A DNA stretch of 64,000 nucleotides. Origin: Rhinopomastus cyanomelas. Taxonomy: Eukaryota > Chordata > Aves > Bucerotiformes > Rhinopomastidae. The DNA lies in the NCBI GenBank assembly GCA_013400115.1, contig VXBP01000342.1, forward strand, positions 44,998-108,997. The letters run 5' to 3'. A model generated the notes under the pieces. It made no database searches and was not told the origin of the DNA. It saw nothing but the letters and a program-made list of their open reading frames with translations. The translations under genes and the position numbers were made by a program. Each line of letters opens with the position of its first letter. The first letter of the stretch is position 1. Of the stretch, positions 42,732 to 54,353 are shown one piece after another.

Positions 42732-43819
42732 CAACCAAGATCTTTTAGCTAAAGTGTCAAACTTAACAAACTCACTGCAGGCAGTGAAATAACTGACTCA
42801 GTTTGGAGAAGAAAAGCACCAAGATATTTTAATTCTCTCTTCCCACCCCACATCAGAGAATAGCCCCACACAAGACTTAGACAGAGACACATGGAGTTTT
42901 GTCACTCTGCTCTACACTGAAGTGAGATGACATGTCAGAAACATCTTCATTATAGACCATTCCTGCTACTCTGAAATCATGGGAGTCATCTGACTTCAGT
43001 CTCTATCCTCATAAATCTTCAAAATTCTCAGTCTCTCCAGGTCTCAGCTAATCTTCCCACTTGCCATACATTTTCTTCAACTTGAGGAGCAGTAATGCAC
43101 TCAGTAGTGATAACATTGGCTCTCAGTGGCTGTGAGACAGCTCCTGACATTCCAAGATGGAAAGAAGCAAAGAAGAAGGTGAAAATCACCAAAAGGGAAG
43201 AAGACGGGGGTCTGGGGCAGCAGACACTTTTCAGCTTTTTAAACCTGAATTGTAAACTTTTCTGCAGAAAACACAGACGTTAAACCCAATGATTCTGATC
43301 AGCTTCCAAAGTAGAACACCTCCCCAGACTTGGGTTTCAGGATATTATTTCAAACCTTTTGATGTACGGTAACATACTTCCATTAATTCCAAAGATGAAG
43401 GGTAAGAGGAGGAATTGAATCCTGCACTTAATTTAGGAGCACACTTCTCTTGATTGAATTAAGCACTCTCACTTTTGCTAATTCTTGTGAACAACTGAGT
43501 GATTCTTGAAGCATTTTTTTCAGCAATGTGAAGTGTCTTAGGTGGTTGCCCGCTGTGCTCACACATCTCGAAAAACAACACAAAAAGTCAAAGATCATTA
43601 GGAGTCAGAGATTAGTGTCTTTCAGTGCTCAAAGATAGAGAGCAAAGCAGATAACTGTTTTGAGCCAAAGGAATAATAAAAACTGAGAAACTTTTTGTGT
43701 TGTAGATCCACCCATTTATTTTGGACATCAGCAGTGGTCCGAAAATGTTATTTCATGTTTAACATTACCAACTTCATTGTTGGTTTCTGTGTAGTCCAAA
43801 AGGACATTTCCATATACTG
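42732..43819. other. Non-repeat stretch, nothing recognised
   Basis: About 1.1 kb; no gene or repeat supported. Confidence 0.5.
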
Positions 43820-44680
43820 ACAGAATCACAGAACAGTAGGGAGGCTATTGTCCCCCTGTATTAGGCACTAGTGAGTAGGGTAGAATCATAGAATCATTAC
43901 GGATTGGAAGGGACCTCGAAAGATCATCTAGTCCAATCCGCCTGCAACAGCAGGATCACCTAGACCAAGTCACACAGGAACACATCCAGGCGGGCCTTGA
44001 ACATCTCCAGAGAAGGAGACTCCACAACCACCCTGGGCAGCCTGTTCCAGTGCTCCGTCACCTCCACTGTGAAGAAATTCCTTCTCATATTTATATGGAA
44101 CCTCCTATGTTCCAGCTTACAACCATTGCCCCTCGTCCTATCACTACATGACACCGAGAACAGCCCAGCTCCATCCTCCTGACACCCACCCCTCAAATAT
44201 TTGTAGACATTAATGAGGTCACCCCTCAGTTACCTCTTCTCCAAGCTAAAGAGACCCAGCTCCCTCAGCCTCTCCTCATCAGGGAAGTACTCCACCTCCT
44301 TCATCATCTTCGTTGCCCTACGCTGGACCCTCTCCAGCAGCTCCACATCCCTCTTGAACTGAAGAGCCCAGAACTGGGCACATTACTCCAGGTGTGGTCT
44401 CACCAGGGCAGAGTAGAGGGGGAGAAGAACCTCTCTCAATCTGCTGCTCCAGGGGAGAGTTAGGCTGGACATCTGGAAAATATTTTTTTACATAAAGAGA
44501 AATTGGGTTGGAAGAGGCTGCCCTGGAGGGGGTTAAGTCACAATTCCTGAAGGTGTTTAAAGGTTATTTAGATGTGGTGCTGGGGAATCTGGTTTAGAGG
44601 TGGATTTGTAGAGTAGGGTTAATGGTTGGACTTGATGATCACAAGGATCTTTCCCAAGCTGAATGGTTCTGTGATTCTTT
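43820..44680. mobile_element. CR1 family A1 (minus) within a family B CR1 (plus)
   Basis: Outer plus pieces: 43837-43873 (AGTAGGGAGGCTATTGTCCC ... GCACTAGTGAG) and 44448-44680 (AGGGGAGAGTTAGGCTGGAC ... GGTTGGACTTGATGATCACA, ATGGTTCTGTGATTC). Inner minus copy 43875-44447: tail TAGAATCATAGAATCATTAC, frame GGCQEDGAGLFSVSCSDRT, MRRNFFTVEVTEHWNRL, FLCDLV. About 0.3 kb of outer consensus is missing at the site. Confidence 0.87.
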
Positions 44681-44768
44681 ATTAAAAGCAAGCTCAGTTG
44701 ATCAGAGAATCATAGGCTACAATTTAACAAGATGATCTAGAATTAAAGATGTCTGTGCGCAGCTTGAT

Positions 44769-45074
44769 TCACAGAATCAGAACATTAGGGATTGGAAGAA
44801 ACCTCAAAAGATCATTTAGTCAAATCTCCCTGTCAGAGCAGGATTACCTAGACCAGGTTGCACAGGAACATATCCAGGTGAGTTTTAAATGTCTCCAGAG
44901 AAGGAGACTCCAGAACCCACCTGGGCAGCCCCTTCCAGTGCTCTGTCACCCTCACTGGGAAGAAGTTAATTCTGATATTTATATGAAACCTCCTATTTTC
45001 CAGCTTACACCCATCGCCCCTTGTCCTATCACTAGATGACATTGAGAAGAGCCTGACTCCATCCTCCTAACACC
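44769..45074 (-). mobile_element. CR1 3' end, family A
   Basis: Inverted tail GATTCACAGAATCAGAACAT. The minus frame 45042-44848 is open: SSSDRTRGDGCKLENRRFHI, RINFFPVRVTEHWKGLPRWV, FLCNLV. Confidence 0.9.
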
Positions 45075-45198
45075 CACTGAATGAACCTGCTTATGATGTG
45101 CATCAGGGAAAATCAAAATACAACTGGTATAATGTCACATATATTTAAACCAACCTCTAGACCAAACACTTGTGTGTTTTCAGAACAAGCAGAAGAGT

Positions 45199-45711
45199 TC
45201 ATAGAATCATCATGGCTGGAAAGGACCTCCAGGGTCATCGAGTCCAACCTTTTCTCCTAGTGTCTAACTGCTAGACCATATCCCTAAGCGCCACATCCAC
45301 TCGTTCCATAAACACCTCCAGGGATGGTGACATCACCACCTCCCTGGGTAATCCATTCCAGCATCTAATCACCCTCTCAGTAAAGAATTTCCTTCTAACA
45401 TCCAATCTAAACCTCCCCTGACGCAACTTGCGGCCATTTCCCCTCGTCCTATCATCACTAATTGGAGAGAAGAGACCAACACCAGCCTTGCTACAACCTC
45501 CTTTTAGGTAGTTGTAGAGGGCAAAAAGGTCCCCTCTCAGTGTTATCTTCTCCAGACTAAACAACCCCAGCTCCCTCAGCCTCTCCTCATAGGGCATGTC
45601 CTCCAGCCCCTTCACCAACTTGGTTGCCCTTCTCTGGACTCACTCCAGCAGCTCAATGTCCTTCCTGTACTGTGGTGACCAAAACTGGACACAGTACTCA
45701 AGGTGCAGTCT
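45199..45711 (-). mobile_element. CR1, B-related family with well-kept ORF2 C-terminus
   Basis: Inverted tail TCATAGAATCATCATGGCTG. The minus frame 45618-45271 is open for 115 codons: VKGLEDMPYEERLRELGLFS, LRGDLFALYNYLKGGCSKAG, VGLFSPISDDRTRGNGRKLR, RRKFFTERVIRCWNGLPREV, EVFMERVDVALRDMV. Differs from family B by KGGCSKAG and VALRDMV, so a separate subfamily. Confidence 0.9.
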
Positions 45712-46384
45712 TGGCTAGTGGGAATAAGTTTGATGACTGGAAGCATATGCAGTACTTGATAAAACATGCCTGGGAAGCCAGGTCCCTGAGAAATAATATC
45801 ACAGGTGCTATCTTGTTTTATTTAACTCCATTTGTTAATTAATGATTGATATTTTAATTAGAGGTTCCCTGAGATATGGCTCATAAAGACCTTGCTGGTG
45901 AATGGAAGTTTCACTTAGCTTCAAGAATTCCGCTCTAATGAAAACTAATTAGATTAAAACCTCATGCTGCTTGTCCCCTTTGTAAGCAGTTATTAAACCC
46001 TGTAAAATACAGTTGTGGACTTTTTGCTATTCCTTGTTAGCAAATTACATAGAGATAAGAAGGCACATGGTCTGTGGGATATCTGACATGCTACAGTCCT
46101 GAAGTTTGAGTTCTTTTATCTTTGTATTTCAGCTTCTAGTTTGTGTAACCTTGTGTAATTACGTTCAGCATTCACTAGTTTGCAACCTTTTTCTTCTGTC
46201 CTTGAAATCTTCCTTTATTTCAGGCAAGTTGGCTAACTTCATAAATTAAAATTTTTAAAAAAAGGTGTTTTTATCCTGCATACTTTGTTTATTTTACTCC
46301 AAAGGATATGCAATCACTTTGCCTTGCACCAGTAAATATTCAAACAGGAGTCGCTTACTTTTCATCAGTTTCCATTTCCAAATC
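45712..46384. other. Non-repeat stretch, nothing recognised
   Basis: About 0.67 kb; no feature supported. Confidence 0.5.
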
Positions 46385-47168
46385 ACTGTCTGGACTGGCT
46401 GGAGAGCTGGGCAGGGAAGAATCTGATGAAATTTAACAAGGGCAAGTGTAGACTCTTGCATCTGGGGAAGAACAACGCCAGGTACTAGTATAGGTTGGGG
46501 ACTGACCTGTTGGAGTGTAGTGTAGGAGAAAGGGACCTGGGGATCCTAGTGGACAGCAGGATGACCATGAGACAGCAATGGGCCCTTGTGGCTAAAAAGG
46601 GCAAGAGCATCTTGGGGTGGATCAGAAGAAGAGTGGTTAGCAGTTGGAGAAATGTTCTCCTCCCTCTACTCTGCCCTGGTGAGACCACATCTGGAATATT
46701 GTGTTCAGCTCTGGGCCCCTCGGTTCAAGAAGGGCACAGAACTGCTGGAGAGAGTCCAGCATAGAGCCACAAAGATGATGAAGGCAGTAGAGCACCTCCC
46801 TGATGAGGAGAGGATGAGGGAGCTGGGTCTCTTTATCTTGGAGAAAAGAAGACTGAGGGGTGACCACATTAATGTTGATAAATATGTGAAGAGTGGGTGT
46901 CAGGAGGATGGAACCAGGCTCTGCTCAATGTCTTCTATTGATAGGACAAGGGGCAGTGGTTGTAAGCTGGAACAGAGGAGGTTCCACATCAATATAAGAA
47001 GGAACTTCTTCCCAGACATGGTGCAGAGTCTCCTTCTCTAGAAACATTTAAAGCCCACCAGCACATGTTCCTTTGTGACTTGGTCTAGGGGATCCTGCCC
47101 TGGCAGGGAGATGGGATTATATGAGCTTTTCAGGTCCGTTCCAATCCCGAATGTTCTGTGATTCCGTG
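46385..47168 (+). mobile_element. CR1, family A, about 0.8 kb
   Basis: Starts CTGTCTGGACTGGCTGGAGA in the RT thumb region. Frames 46495-46764 (LLECSVGERDLGILVDSRMT, LGWIRRRVV) and 46586-47041 (ALVRPHLEYCVQLWAPRFKK, HLPDEERMRELGLFILEKRR, NVDKYVKSGCQEDGTRLCSM, MSSIDRTRGSGCKLEQRRFH) overlap because of a frameshift near 46650. Tail ATGTTCTGTGATTCCGTGA. Confidence 0.91.
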
Positions 47169-47333
47169 ACCTAACAAAAGATTATTTTACAGTTCCCTAA
47201 AGAAGTTTGTAGTTTAATCGTGTTTTATTTAGGGTATTTCTTAGTATGCTCATAAAACTTCTTAAAATATATACGTATACTTTTATCAGTTGTGTCACCC
47301 ATACTCACGAGTAAGGGTCTTAGTTGAACAGTA

Positions 47334-47769
47334 TGTGCTGTGGGAACTGTGATTGTTTAGTCTGTAGAAATGGAAGCTGAGGGGAGACTTTATTACTCTT
47401 TACAACTACCTGAAAGGAAGTTGTAGAGAGGTGGGATTCAGTCTCTTCTCCGAGGTGATGGGACAAGAGGAGATGGCACCATGGAAGGTTTAGATTGGAA
47501 ATCAGGTAAAACTTAGTGGTTAGATATTGGCATAGGGTATCCACAGTAGTAGTGGAGTCACCATCCCTGGACAGATATTAAGACCATGTAGATGTGGCAC
47601 TTGGAAACCATGTTTAGTGGGCATGATGGCTTTGGGATGATGGTTGGACTTGATCTTGGAGGTCTCTTCCAGTGTGACTTGGTCTAGGTGATCCTGCTGT
47701 GGCAGAGGACTAGATGATCATTCGACATCCCTTTCAATCCCTAATGTTCTGTGATTCTATGATTCTATT
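47334..47769 (+). mobile_element. CR1 family B-like copy followed by a family A tail
   Basis: 47334-47672: CTGAGGGGAGACTTTATTAC, TTACAACTACCTGAAAGGAA ... GGTTGGACTTGATCTTGGAG, TCTCTTCCAG. 47673-47769: TGTGACTTGGTCTAGGTGAT ... TTCTGTGATTCTATGATTCT. The A tail replaces or interrupts the end of the B-like copy. Confidence 0.83.
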
Positions 47770-47887
47770 AAGTAATTTTTCATTCCAGGTGGTATCTCTG
47801 CCTCTGAGCGGTTACTGTATGAGTTATCCACATATATACCTTTTATTTACACTTTCCTTTTTTACCCACACTTTTATTTACATACCT

Positions 47888-48192
47888 AGATGATCTCTAA
47901 GGTCCCTACCAACCTAAACCCTTTGATGATCCTATGTTCTTGGGTTCACACAGAAAATTAGGGAGTGGAAGGAACCTCAAAAGATTGTCTAGTCCAATCC
48001 CCCTGCCACAGCAGGATCACTTAGACCCAGTCGCACAGGAACATATCCAGGCGGGTTTTAAATGTCTCCAGAGAAAGAGACTCCATAACGCCCCTGGGCA
48101 GCCCCTTCCAGTGCCCTGTCACCCTCACTGGGAAGAAGTTCCTTCTCATATTGATGTGGAACCACTTATATTCCAGTTTACATCCTTTCAGT
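47888..48192. mobile_element. Old CR1 tail (plus) and family A 3' end (minus)
   Basis: 47888-47940 plus: CTAGATGATCTCTAAGGTCC ... GATCCTATG. 47946-48192 minus: GTTCACACAGAAAATTAGGG ... ATATTCCAGTTTACATCC; minus frame RRNFFPVRVTGHWKGLPRGV, FLCDWV. Confidence 0.83.
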
Positions 48193-48261
48193 GAGAAATT
48201 ATGAGCTGTCTTTGTGCTACATCCTGACACTGTGAATCAGTTTCCTGTAAATACAGATTAA

Positions 48262-48546
48262 TGTCACAGGGATTGCATTTCATTACATCCAGAGGTTTCT
48301 AAAGATTTTACAGAAACACTCACATTTGGCATTTTCAACAGTGAACAGGTAGACAAGGCTGCCAAAATTGAAGTGGACTGGAAACATAAGGGTGAGCTGT
48401 TTGTAGCTCATGAAACATCAGGACGTGTAGGTAGAGACACAATATACAGTCCCTGAGAAATTATGTGGGCTCACAGTCTAGGAATGGATCTGACCATGGA
48501 GTCCATCACACAGGTTACCCATGGATGTTGCAGTGTACAGCTGTAA
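48262..48546 (+). pseudogene. Retroviral pol remnant: integrase N-terminal zinc-binding region
   Basis: One reading frame, open from 48262, with a single TGA at 48454-48456 and a TAA at 48544-48546. It contains EQVDKAAKIEVDWKHKGELF, then AHETSG, RVGRDTIY, and after the TGA WAHSLGMDLTMESITQV and THGCC. The order His-x-x-x-Gly ... Trp-Ala-His ... DLTM ... His-x-Cys fits the HHCC zinc-binding domain at the start of a retroviral integrase. Arg stands where the second zinc His is expected and the final Cys spacing is altered. It is not CR1. No LTRs or other pol parts were recognised alongside, so this is an isolated dead fragment of an old endogenous retrovirus. Integrase joins viral DNA to the host chromosome; this copy cannot. 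Confidence 0.68.
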
Positions 48547-49307
48547 TGCTGCTGAATATTGTAGATTCATATCATCATTACTGGTGAACATCTCTGAACT
48601 TTTGGTATGTAGTTTGAACCAGTATTAATTTTAAACCAGCTCAGATCAACCTCCCATCCAATCTTAATATTTAATAGCATTACAATATCAAAATGGGTTT
48701 TTAAAGATTGGCAGAACTGATGAATAAAAAAAAGAAGGGAGATTAATTTAGTCAGGAGACCATCCAATACATAATTACATCAGCTCAAAGTAAATCTAAG
48801 CAGCTAAAAGTAGACTTGTCTGATTTCAAAAAGAAAACCTCTTGCTTAGAGCTTGGAACTGAATGGCAATGGGATAGATAAACAGAGTGACTAGGATAAT
48901 AAATCGCTTTCTGCAGAGCTAATAACAGCTGAGACATTGAAGGTGCAGCTATGTATGAATATGGCATGCCCAAGAAGTTAGGTTTAGATGGCCTTAAGAC
49001 TTTTTTTATTAAATGAAACATCAATCAAGTCTACCAGCTGACTTTGATGGAGTATTTCCTAGTGACATATCAGCTAAGTTTAGCTGCACAATATTTCTCT
49101 AATTTTGAACTCTTGTAGACCCTCTTCATGGTGCCGGACATACTTGGTTGATTCAATTCTGTGGATTTTAAATAATTATATGTGTGATGTCTCAGCAATG
49201 CAGGCTCTCTTGCAGCTCTAGAAGCTCTGGATGCTTTATGAACTGAAAAGGGTCTAATATGATCAATATTAAACTTTGAACACATACCATAAGGTATGAT
49301 TAATAGT
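48547..49307. other. Non-repeat stretch, nothing recognised
   Basis: About 0.76 kb downstream of the integrase remnant; no continuing retroviral frame was seen. Confidence 0.5.
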
Positions 49308-49774
49308 ATCACAGAACATTAGGGATTGGAAAAGACCTCAAAAGATCATCTAGTCCAATCCCTCTGCCACAGCAGGACCACCTAGTCCAAGCTGCACAGG
49401 AACACATCCAGGTGGGTTTTCAAGGAGACTGAGGGGTGACCTCATTAATGTTGATAAATATGTGAATGGTGGGTGGCTGGAGGATGGAGCCAGGCTATTC
49501 TCAGTGTCATGTGATGATAGGACAAGGGACAATGGGTTGAGCTGGAACACAGGAGGTTCCACATCAATCTGAGAAGAAACTTCTTCACAGTGATGGAGAC
49601 TGGATCAGGCTGCCCAGGGTGGGTTGTGGAATCTCCTTCACTGGAGACATTTAAAACTGGCCTGGATATGTTCCTGTGCAACTTGTTCTAGGTGATCCTG
49701 CTGTGGCAAGGGGATTGAACTAAATGATCTTTCAAGGTCCATTCCAATCCCTAATGTTCTATGATTCTGTGAAA
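49308..49774. mobile_element. Two family A CR1 copies head-to-head
   Basis: 49308-49422 minus: TATCACAGAACATTAGGGAT ... ACATCCAGGTGGGTTTTC. 49423-49774 plus: GGAGACTGAGGGGTGACCTC (start of DLINVDKY) ... GTTCTATGATTCTGTGA, with a small deletion in GTGATGGAGACTGGATCAGG. The truncated sides meet at about 49422. Confidence 0.86.
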
Positions 49775-49970
49775 ATAGGTCATTTAAAATTTTTAATCTG
49801 AGTAAGGAACTGAGTCGCTTGACAAGAGAGATAAAGGTATCTCTGGCAGGGAAGATGATGCTGTTGAAGTGCAGAAGATGCTTTTCACTGAGTCTCAAGT
49901 TTAGAAGAGGGAAAAGTGTGACGAAATTCATGTGTAACAGAGGAAGTACATTGTGCTCAGATTAAATATA

Positions 49971-49999
49971 TCACAGAATCACAGAACATTAGGGATGGA
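49971..49999 (-). mobile_element. CR1 tail scrap
   Basis: TCACAGAATCACAGAACATT plus AGGGATGGA: the terminal 29 bases of a family A tail. Confidence 0.65.
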
Positions 50000-50413
50000 A
50001 ATATATAATTAATGACTTTTTCCTCAATAAGGAGTAGGAGAACATTTTTGTCAGTCCCTCTCCTATGTTAGTTACTACATGTAACTAGCCTGTATGTTAT
50101 TTGCTTGTTCCTGTGTGGACATATTGTAAAGTGTAAAATTTGAATATTAAGTAGAATTACAGGGCAGGCCAGAGTCAGAGAGCTATGTGTACGGGAAAGT
50201 CTTCTTTTCAAGAAAGAAGTACTTTACTGTGAGAGCTCAAGTGTGAGCGAAGGCACAAGACATAGCACTGGCCTGCTTGTGATGCCTGACTCCTCTTCCC
50301 GCTCTTTCTTAAAGTCCCATTCATTGTTTTACCTGCTGTGACCCATTGGTTGTCTCCCTACGTTCTGCTTCCTCCATTAGCCAGTGAATTTAACATCTCT
50401 TTGCACAAAACTT
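50000..50413. other. Non-repeat stretch, nothing recognised
   Basis: About 0.4 kb; no feature supported. Confidence 0.5.
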
Positions 50414-50670
50414 TATAGGACAAGGGGCAATGTGTGTAAGGGGGAACATAGAAGATTCCACATCAATACGAGAATGAACTACTTCCCATTGAGCGTGATG
50501 GAGCACTGGAAGGGGCTGCCAAGGGATGTTGTGGAGTCTCCTTCTCTAGAGATGTTTATAACCTGCCTGGATGTGTTCCTGTGCAATTTGGTCTAGGTGG
50601 TCCTGCTGTGGCAGGGGGCATTGGACTAGAGGATCTTTCAAGGTCCTTTCCAATCCCCAATGTTCTGTGA
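50414..50670 (+). mobile_element. CR1 3' end, family A
   Basis: Frame 50384-50596: YRTRGNVCKGEHRRFHINTR, MNYFPLSVMEHWKGLPRDVV, FLCNLV, open to the natural stop. Tail CCCCAATGTTCTGTGAT. Confidence 0.9.
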
Positions 50671-51048
50671 TGGAAAAGTGACTGGAAGGGGGAGGCACTA
50701 AAGACATAGCAGCATAGAAAATTTTCACTCATGATGAATGGGCAAAATATATGTTTGATGTTTTTTTCAATTTAATAAAAAGTATCCATAATTATTTTAG
50801 TTCCTCATTTCTAAACCCTCAACATTTAGTTTTAGTAAAATAATTTATTTTTACATTTTTTCCTGAAGAAAAAGCAGTACTCTGTTTTGCAGCCCAGAGA
50901 TAGTTTGCCATTTTCTGCTGTCTTCCTCTATTCTGCTTCTTCAAATCACCTATGAGTTCTGTACAAACACTTACCAATGTATGACTCTGTTATTTAAGTC
51001 GTCTTTCTTCCAAACCCAGGTTAGAGCCTATCAGGAACAGCGTAGCAT
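50671..51048. other. Non-repeat stretch, nothing recognised
   Basis: About 0.38 kb A/T-rich; no feature supported. Confidence 0.5.
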
Positions 51049-51635
51049 TCACAGAATCACAGAACATTAGGGACTGGAAGGAACCTTGAAAGATCACCTA
51101 GTCCAATCCCCCTGCCACAGCAGGATCACCTAGAACAAATTGCACAGGAACATATCCAGGCAGGTTTTAAACATCTCCAGAAAAAGAGACTACACAACTC
51201 CCCTGGGCAGCCCCTTCCAGTGCTCACCCTCACTGGGAAGAAGTTCCTTCTCATATTTATATGGAACCTCCTCTGTTCCAGCTCACACTAATTATCCCTT
51301 GCCCTATTGTTAGACAATTTCTGACACCCACCCTTCACATACTTACCAACATTAATGACGTCACCCCTCAATATCCTTTTCTCCAAGATAAAGAGACCCA
51401 GCTCCCTCAGACTTTCCTTGTCAGGAAGGTGTTCTGCTCCCTTCGTCATCTTTGTGGCTTTGCACTGGGCTCTCTCCAGCAGTTCTGCATCCTTCTGGAA
51501 CTGAGGGTTCCAGAACTGGACACAAGATTCCAGATGTGGTCTCACTAGGGCAGAGCAGAGGGGGAGAAGAACCTCTATTGATCTGCTAACCACCCCCTTC
51601 TGATCTACCCCAGGATGTTGTTGGCCCTCTTGGCC
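51049..51635 (-). mobile_element. CR1, family A
   Basis: Inverted tail ATTCACAGAATCACAGAACA. The minus frame 51593-51288 gives VSRSIEVLLPLCSALVRPHL, ESCVQFWNPQFQKDAELLER, HLPDKESLRELGLFILEKRI, DVINVGKYVKGGCQ. A small deletion removes the SVSS codons. Runs up to GGATGTTGTTGGCCCTCTTG. Confidence 0.91.
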
Positions 51636-52594
51636 CGACTTGTACCATGGGAAGGGTTTTTTTTTTTATTTTTTTTTAGCACATCTGCTTCTGTAAGTAT
51701 TCGTTCATACCAGGAGAACAAGGCTAAGTGAAGAGTGATTCCTCAAGGCACTTTGCCAACCTCATCTCTTTGTTGTTGTTGCCCTGCCACTGGATGCTCG
51801 AGTGCCCCGATGTTGTATCCCGAATGATACATGTGTTTGTCACTTGGATTTGTCATTTTTGCACAGAAAGCATTTCCAGACAGAAGAGTGAGAAGAAAAG
51901 TCTTACTTTCCTCCCTCTCTCTAGTAAAGAACAGTTGTAATTCTGCATTATGCAAGAGGCACACCAGATGGACTGCAGAGAATGCCTTAGGAGTGCATGC
52001 AATAATAATAACACAGTTAATAATTAATAGCTGTGTTGGACTGGGCCTTCCAGCATTGCTTTGTTCAAAAATCACTAAATATTTGTGATTAACAGAGGTT
52101 CAGTTTAATACCCAGTGTATCAGCTGTAAGCTTATTGCAAAATTGGCTCAAGCTGAAGCGGGCCTGATAACAAATGTGATGTCGGTCACTCCACCGGTGC
52201 TATAGGGAAAAAGTTAATTCATTGTATTTGAGAGGCTGAACAGCTGCTGAAAATAGCAAGAACTGAAGTGTGATATATGGTACAATACCGGTCCCTAAGA
52301 GTCTTCTCAGTTGGTACCGAATTAGAGAGAGTCTTGGTGAGACACTAAGAACGTTAATTGGCTGGCAGGGAATCTGGGGAGTTTTTGACCATGTGAAAGG
52401 CACTATAGGAGAGAGAAAAGAAACCAGTTAAATTTGAAAGGCCTTGAAACATTCATAGTTTCTAAGCACTTTATGCATGCAAAAGGAGAAAAAATGTCTG
52501 TCTTTGTGAGGCTTGCGAAACACTAGCAAAATGCATCCTAAGTAGCCATTAATCTGAGGGATACTGTGTTCCAGTTACAACTGTTTGGATAAAG
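51636..52594. other. Non-repeat stretch with T-rich tract
   Basis: T-rich tract at about 51657-51680. The rest, nearly 1 kb, shows no gene or repeat. Confidence 0.5.
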
Positions 52595-53268
52595 GGGCTT
52601 CTAATTGACAGGAAGATGAATATGAGCCAGCGGTGTGGCTCAGGTGGACAAGAAGGCCAGTGGCATCCTGGCTTGTATTAGAAATAGTGTGGCCAGCAGG
52701 AGTAGGGAGGTTATCATCCTCCTGTATTTGGCACTGGTGAGGCCACATCTTGAGTACAGTGTCCAGTTTTGGGCACCTCAATATAAGAGATGCGGAGGTG
52801 CTGGAACAGGTGCGCAGGAGGGTAACTAAGCTGGTGAAGTGCCTGGAGAATAAATCTGATGAGGAAAGACTAAAAGAGCTGAGGTTCTTTAGTTTGAAGA
52901 AGAGGAGGCTGAGAGATCACTTCATCGTTCTCTATAACTACCTGAAAGGACATTGTGGAGAGGTCAGTGCTGGTCTCATCTCACAAGCAATTAGTGATAG
53001 AACAAGAGGGAATGGGTTCAAGTTAGAACACGTTAGGTTTAGACTTGATCATAGGAAGAATTTTTTCCCAGAAAGGGTGGTCAGGCACTGGAATGGGCTT
53101 CCCAGGGAGGTGGTTGAGTTGCCACCCTGGATGTATGTAAAGATTGTTTGGATGAGGTGTTGAGGAATGTGGTTTAGGGGTGAACTTGTAAGATAAGTGG
53201 CTGGTTGGACTTGATGATCCCAGGGGTCTTTTCCAAACAGAGTGATTATGTGATTCTATGATTCTGTT
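52595..53268 (+). mobile_element. CR1, family B
   Basis: Frames 52635-52829 (DKKASGILACIRNSVASRSR, EYSVQFWAPQYKR) and 52750-53163 (RRVTKLVKCLENKSDEERLK, RDHFIVLYNYLKGHCGEVSA, GLISQAISDRTRGNGFKLEH, HRKNFFPERVVRHWNGLPRE). A frameshift at PPWMYVKIVW ends the C-terminus. Tail GTGATTATGTGATTCTATGA. Confidence 0.91.
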
Positions 53269-53907
53269 TAATCTCCAACTTAATCTTTTGCTTGATCTCT
53301 TTTTCTCATGGCTAGTAAATCTATTCTTTTCACTTTAGTTGGGTGGCTTACATTTTACTGTTTGCAGATTTCAACTTAGTCACTGGAAACTTGATTTCCA
53401 ATGTGGTTGCAGAAGCTTGCAAGTTTCCCTGGCGCATTGCTTGCAAGTCACAGGGCGATACTGGAGGTCTCAATGTTATTGCTGTTTTGGGCTATGTCTT
53501 TGTATTATGCCAGACAATTCTGTTAGCAATAAGGGATGTTTGTCTTATGCACATCTGACCCCCAGCTGAGTGGCACTAAGACGATCTAAATGACATTCGA
53601 CGTTTTCCCTGCATTTGGGGCATTTATAATGATTTCACTGTTCCAGAGTCTTTCATACCTCCAGTGCGTCTGCTCGTGCTAGAGAGTGGAAGGGTCAGTA
53701 TATTTTAACCTCTGGAGTTTGAGTGATATGATTTATTTTTGGTCTTTTTTTTGCTCTGTCAGTTAAATAGTTATGAAAGTATAAGGAGACACACATGAAC
53801 TATAGTAAAGAGACCTCAAAGGAATTCTAGCTAAAAATCACAGAAAACCTACTAGTGTTGATCAGCTTAATAGAGTCTGGTTTTTCGTAGGTTGGGTATT
53901 TTTTGGC
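53269..53907. other. Non-repeat stretch, nothing recognised
   Basis: The frame 53343-53558 ends in a hydrophobic run (VIAVLGYVFVLCQTILLAI) but has no family resemblance or supporting context. Confidence 0.45.
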
Positions 53908-54215
53908 AGATGTCAGGAGGATAAAGCCAGGCTCTGCTCAGGGGCACCCAATGATAGAACAAGGGGCAACAAGTGTCAGCTGGAACATAGAAAGTTTCAT
54001 ATCAATATGAGAAGGAACTTCTTCCCTGTGAGGATGACAGAGCACTGGAACAAGGTGCCCAGGGGGGTTGTGGAGTCTCCTTCTCTGGAGATGTTTAAAA
54101 CCTGCCTGGATGTATTATTGTGCAATTTGGTCTAGGTGATCCTGCTGTGGCAGGGGGATTGGACTAGATGATCTTTTGAGGTCCCTTTCAATCCCTAATG
54201 TTCTGTGATTCTGTG
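53908..54215 (+). mobile_element. CR1 3' end, family A
   Basis: GCAGATGTCAGGAGGATAAA, GGCACCCAATGATAGAACAA, CAATATGAGAAGGAACTTCT ... tail GTTCTGTGATTCTGTG. It directly precedes the unknown repeat at 54216. Confidence 0.9.
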
Positions 54216-54353
54216 AAATATAGTTGGAGTCTCAGATCCATATGTGTTATGGTAACCCTGGTGGGACATGTGGGGATCCAGATAAGGACCCACAATATAC
54301 TACCTCTTCTACACAGCAGGATATCATGTACCAGCCAAACTGTACTCTGTTAA
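54216..54353 (+). repeat. Non-CR1 sequence related to 42606-42731 (unknown family)
   Basis: The frame starts KYSWSLRSICVMVTLVGHVG and ends TAA at 54351-54353. Gapless alignment with the minus strand of 42731-42606 keeps the frame. Both copies abut the end of a family A CR1, which could be coincidence. A retroviral origin is a guess. Confidence 0.5.

Noticed and set aside
50160..50400. Possible solo LTR
   Set aside because: No TG...CA borders with target duplication and no second copy in the window.
53343..53558. Frame with a hydrophobic membrane-like C-terminus
   Set aside because: A single 20-residue hydrophobic run in an isolated 71-codon frame is common by chance; no homology recognised.
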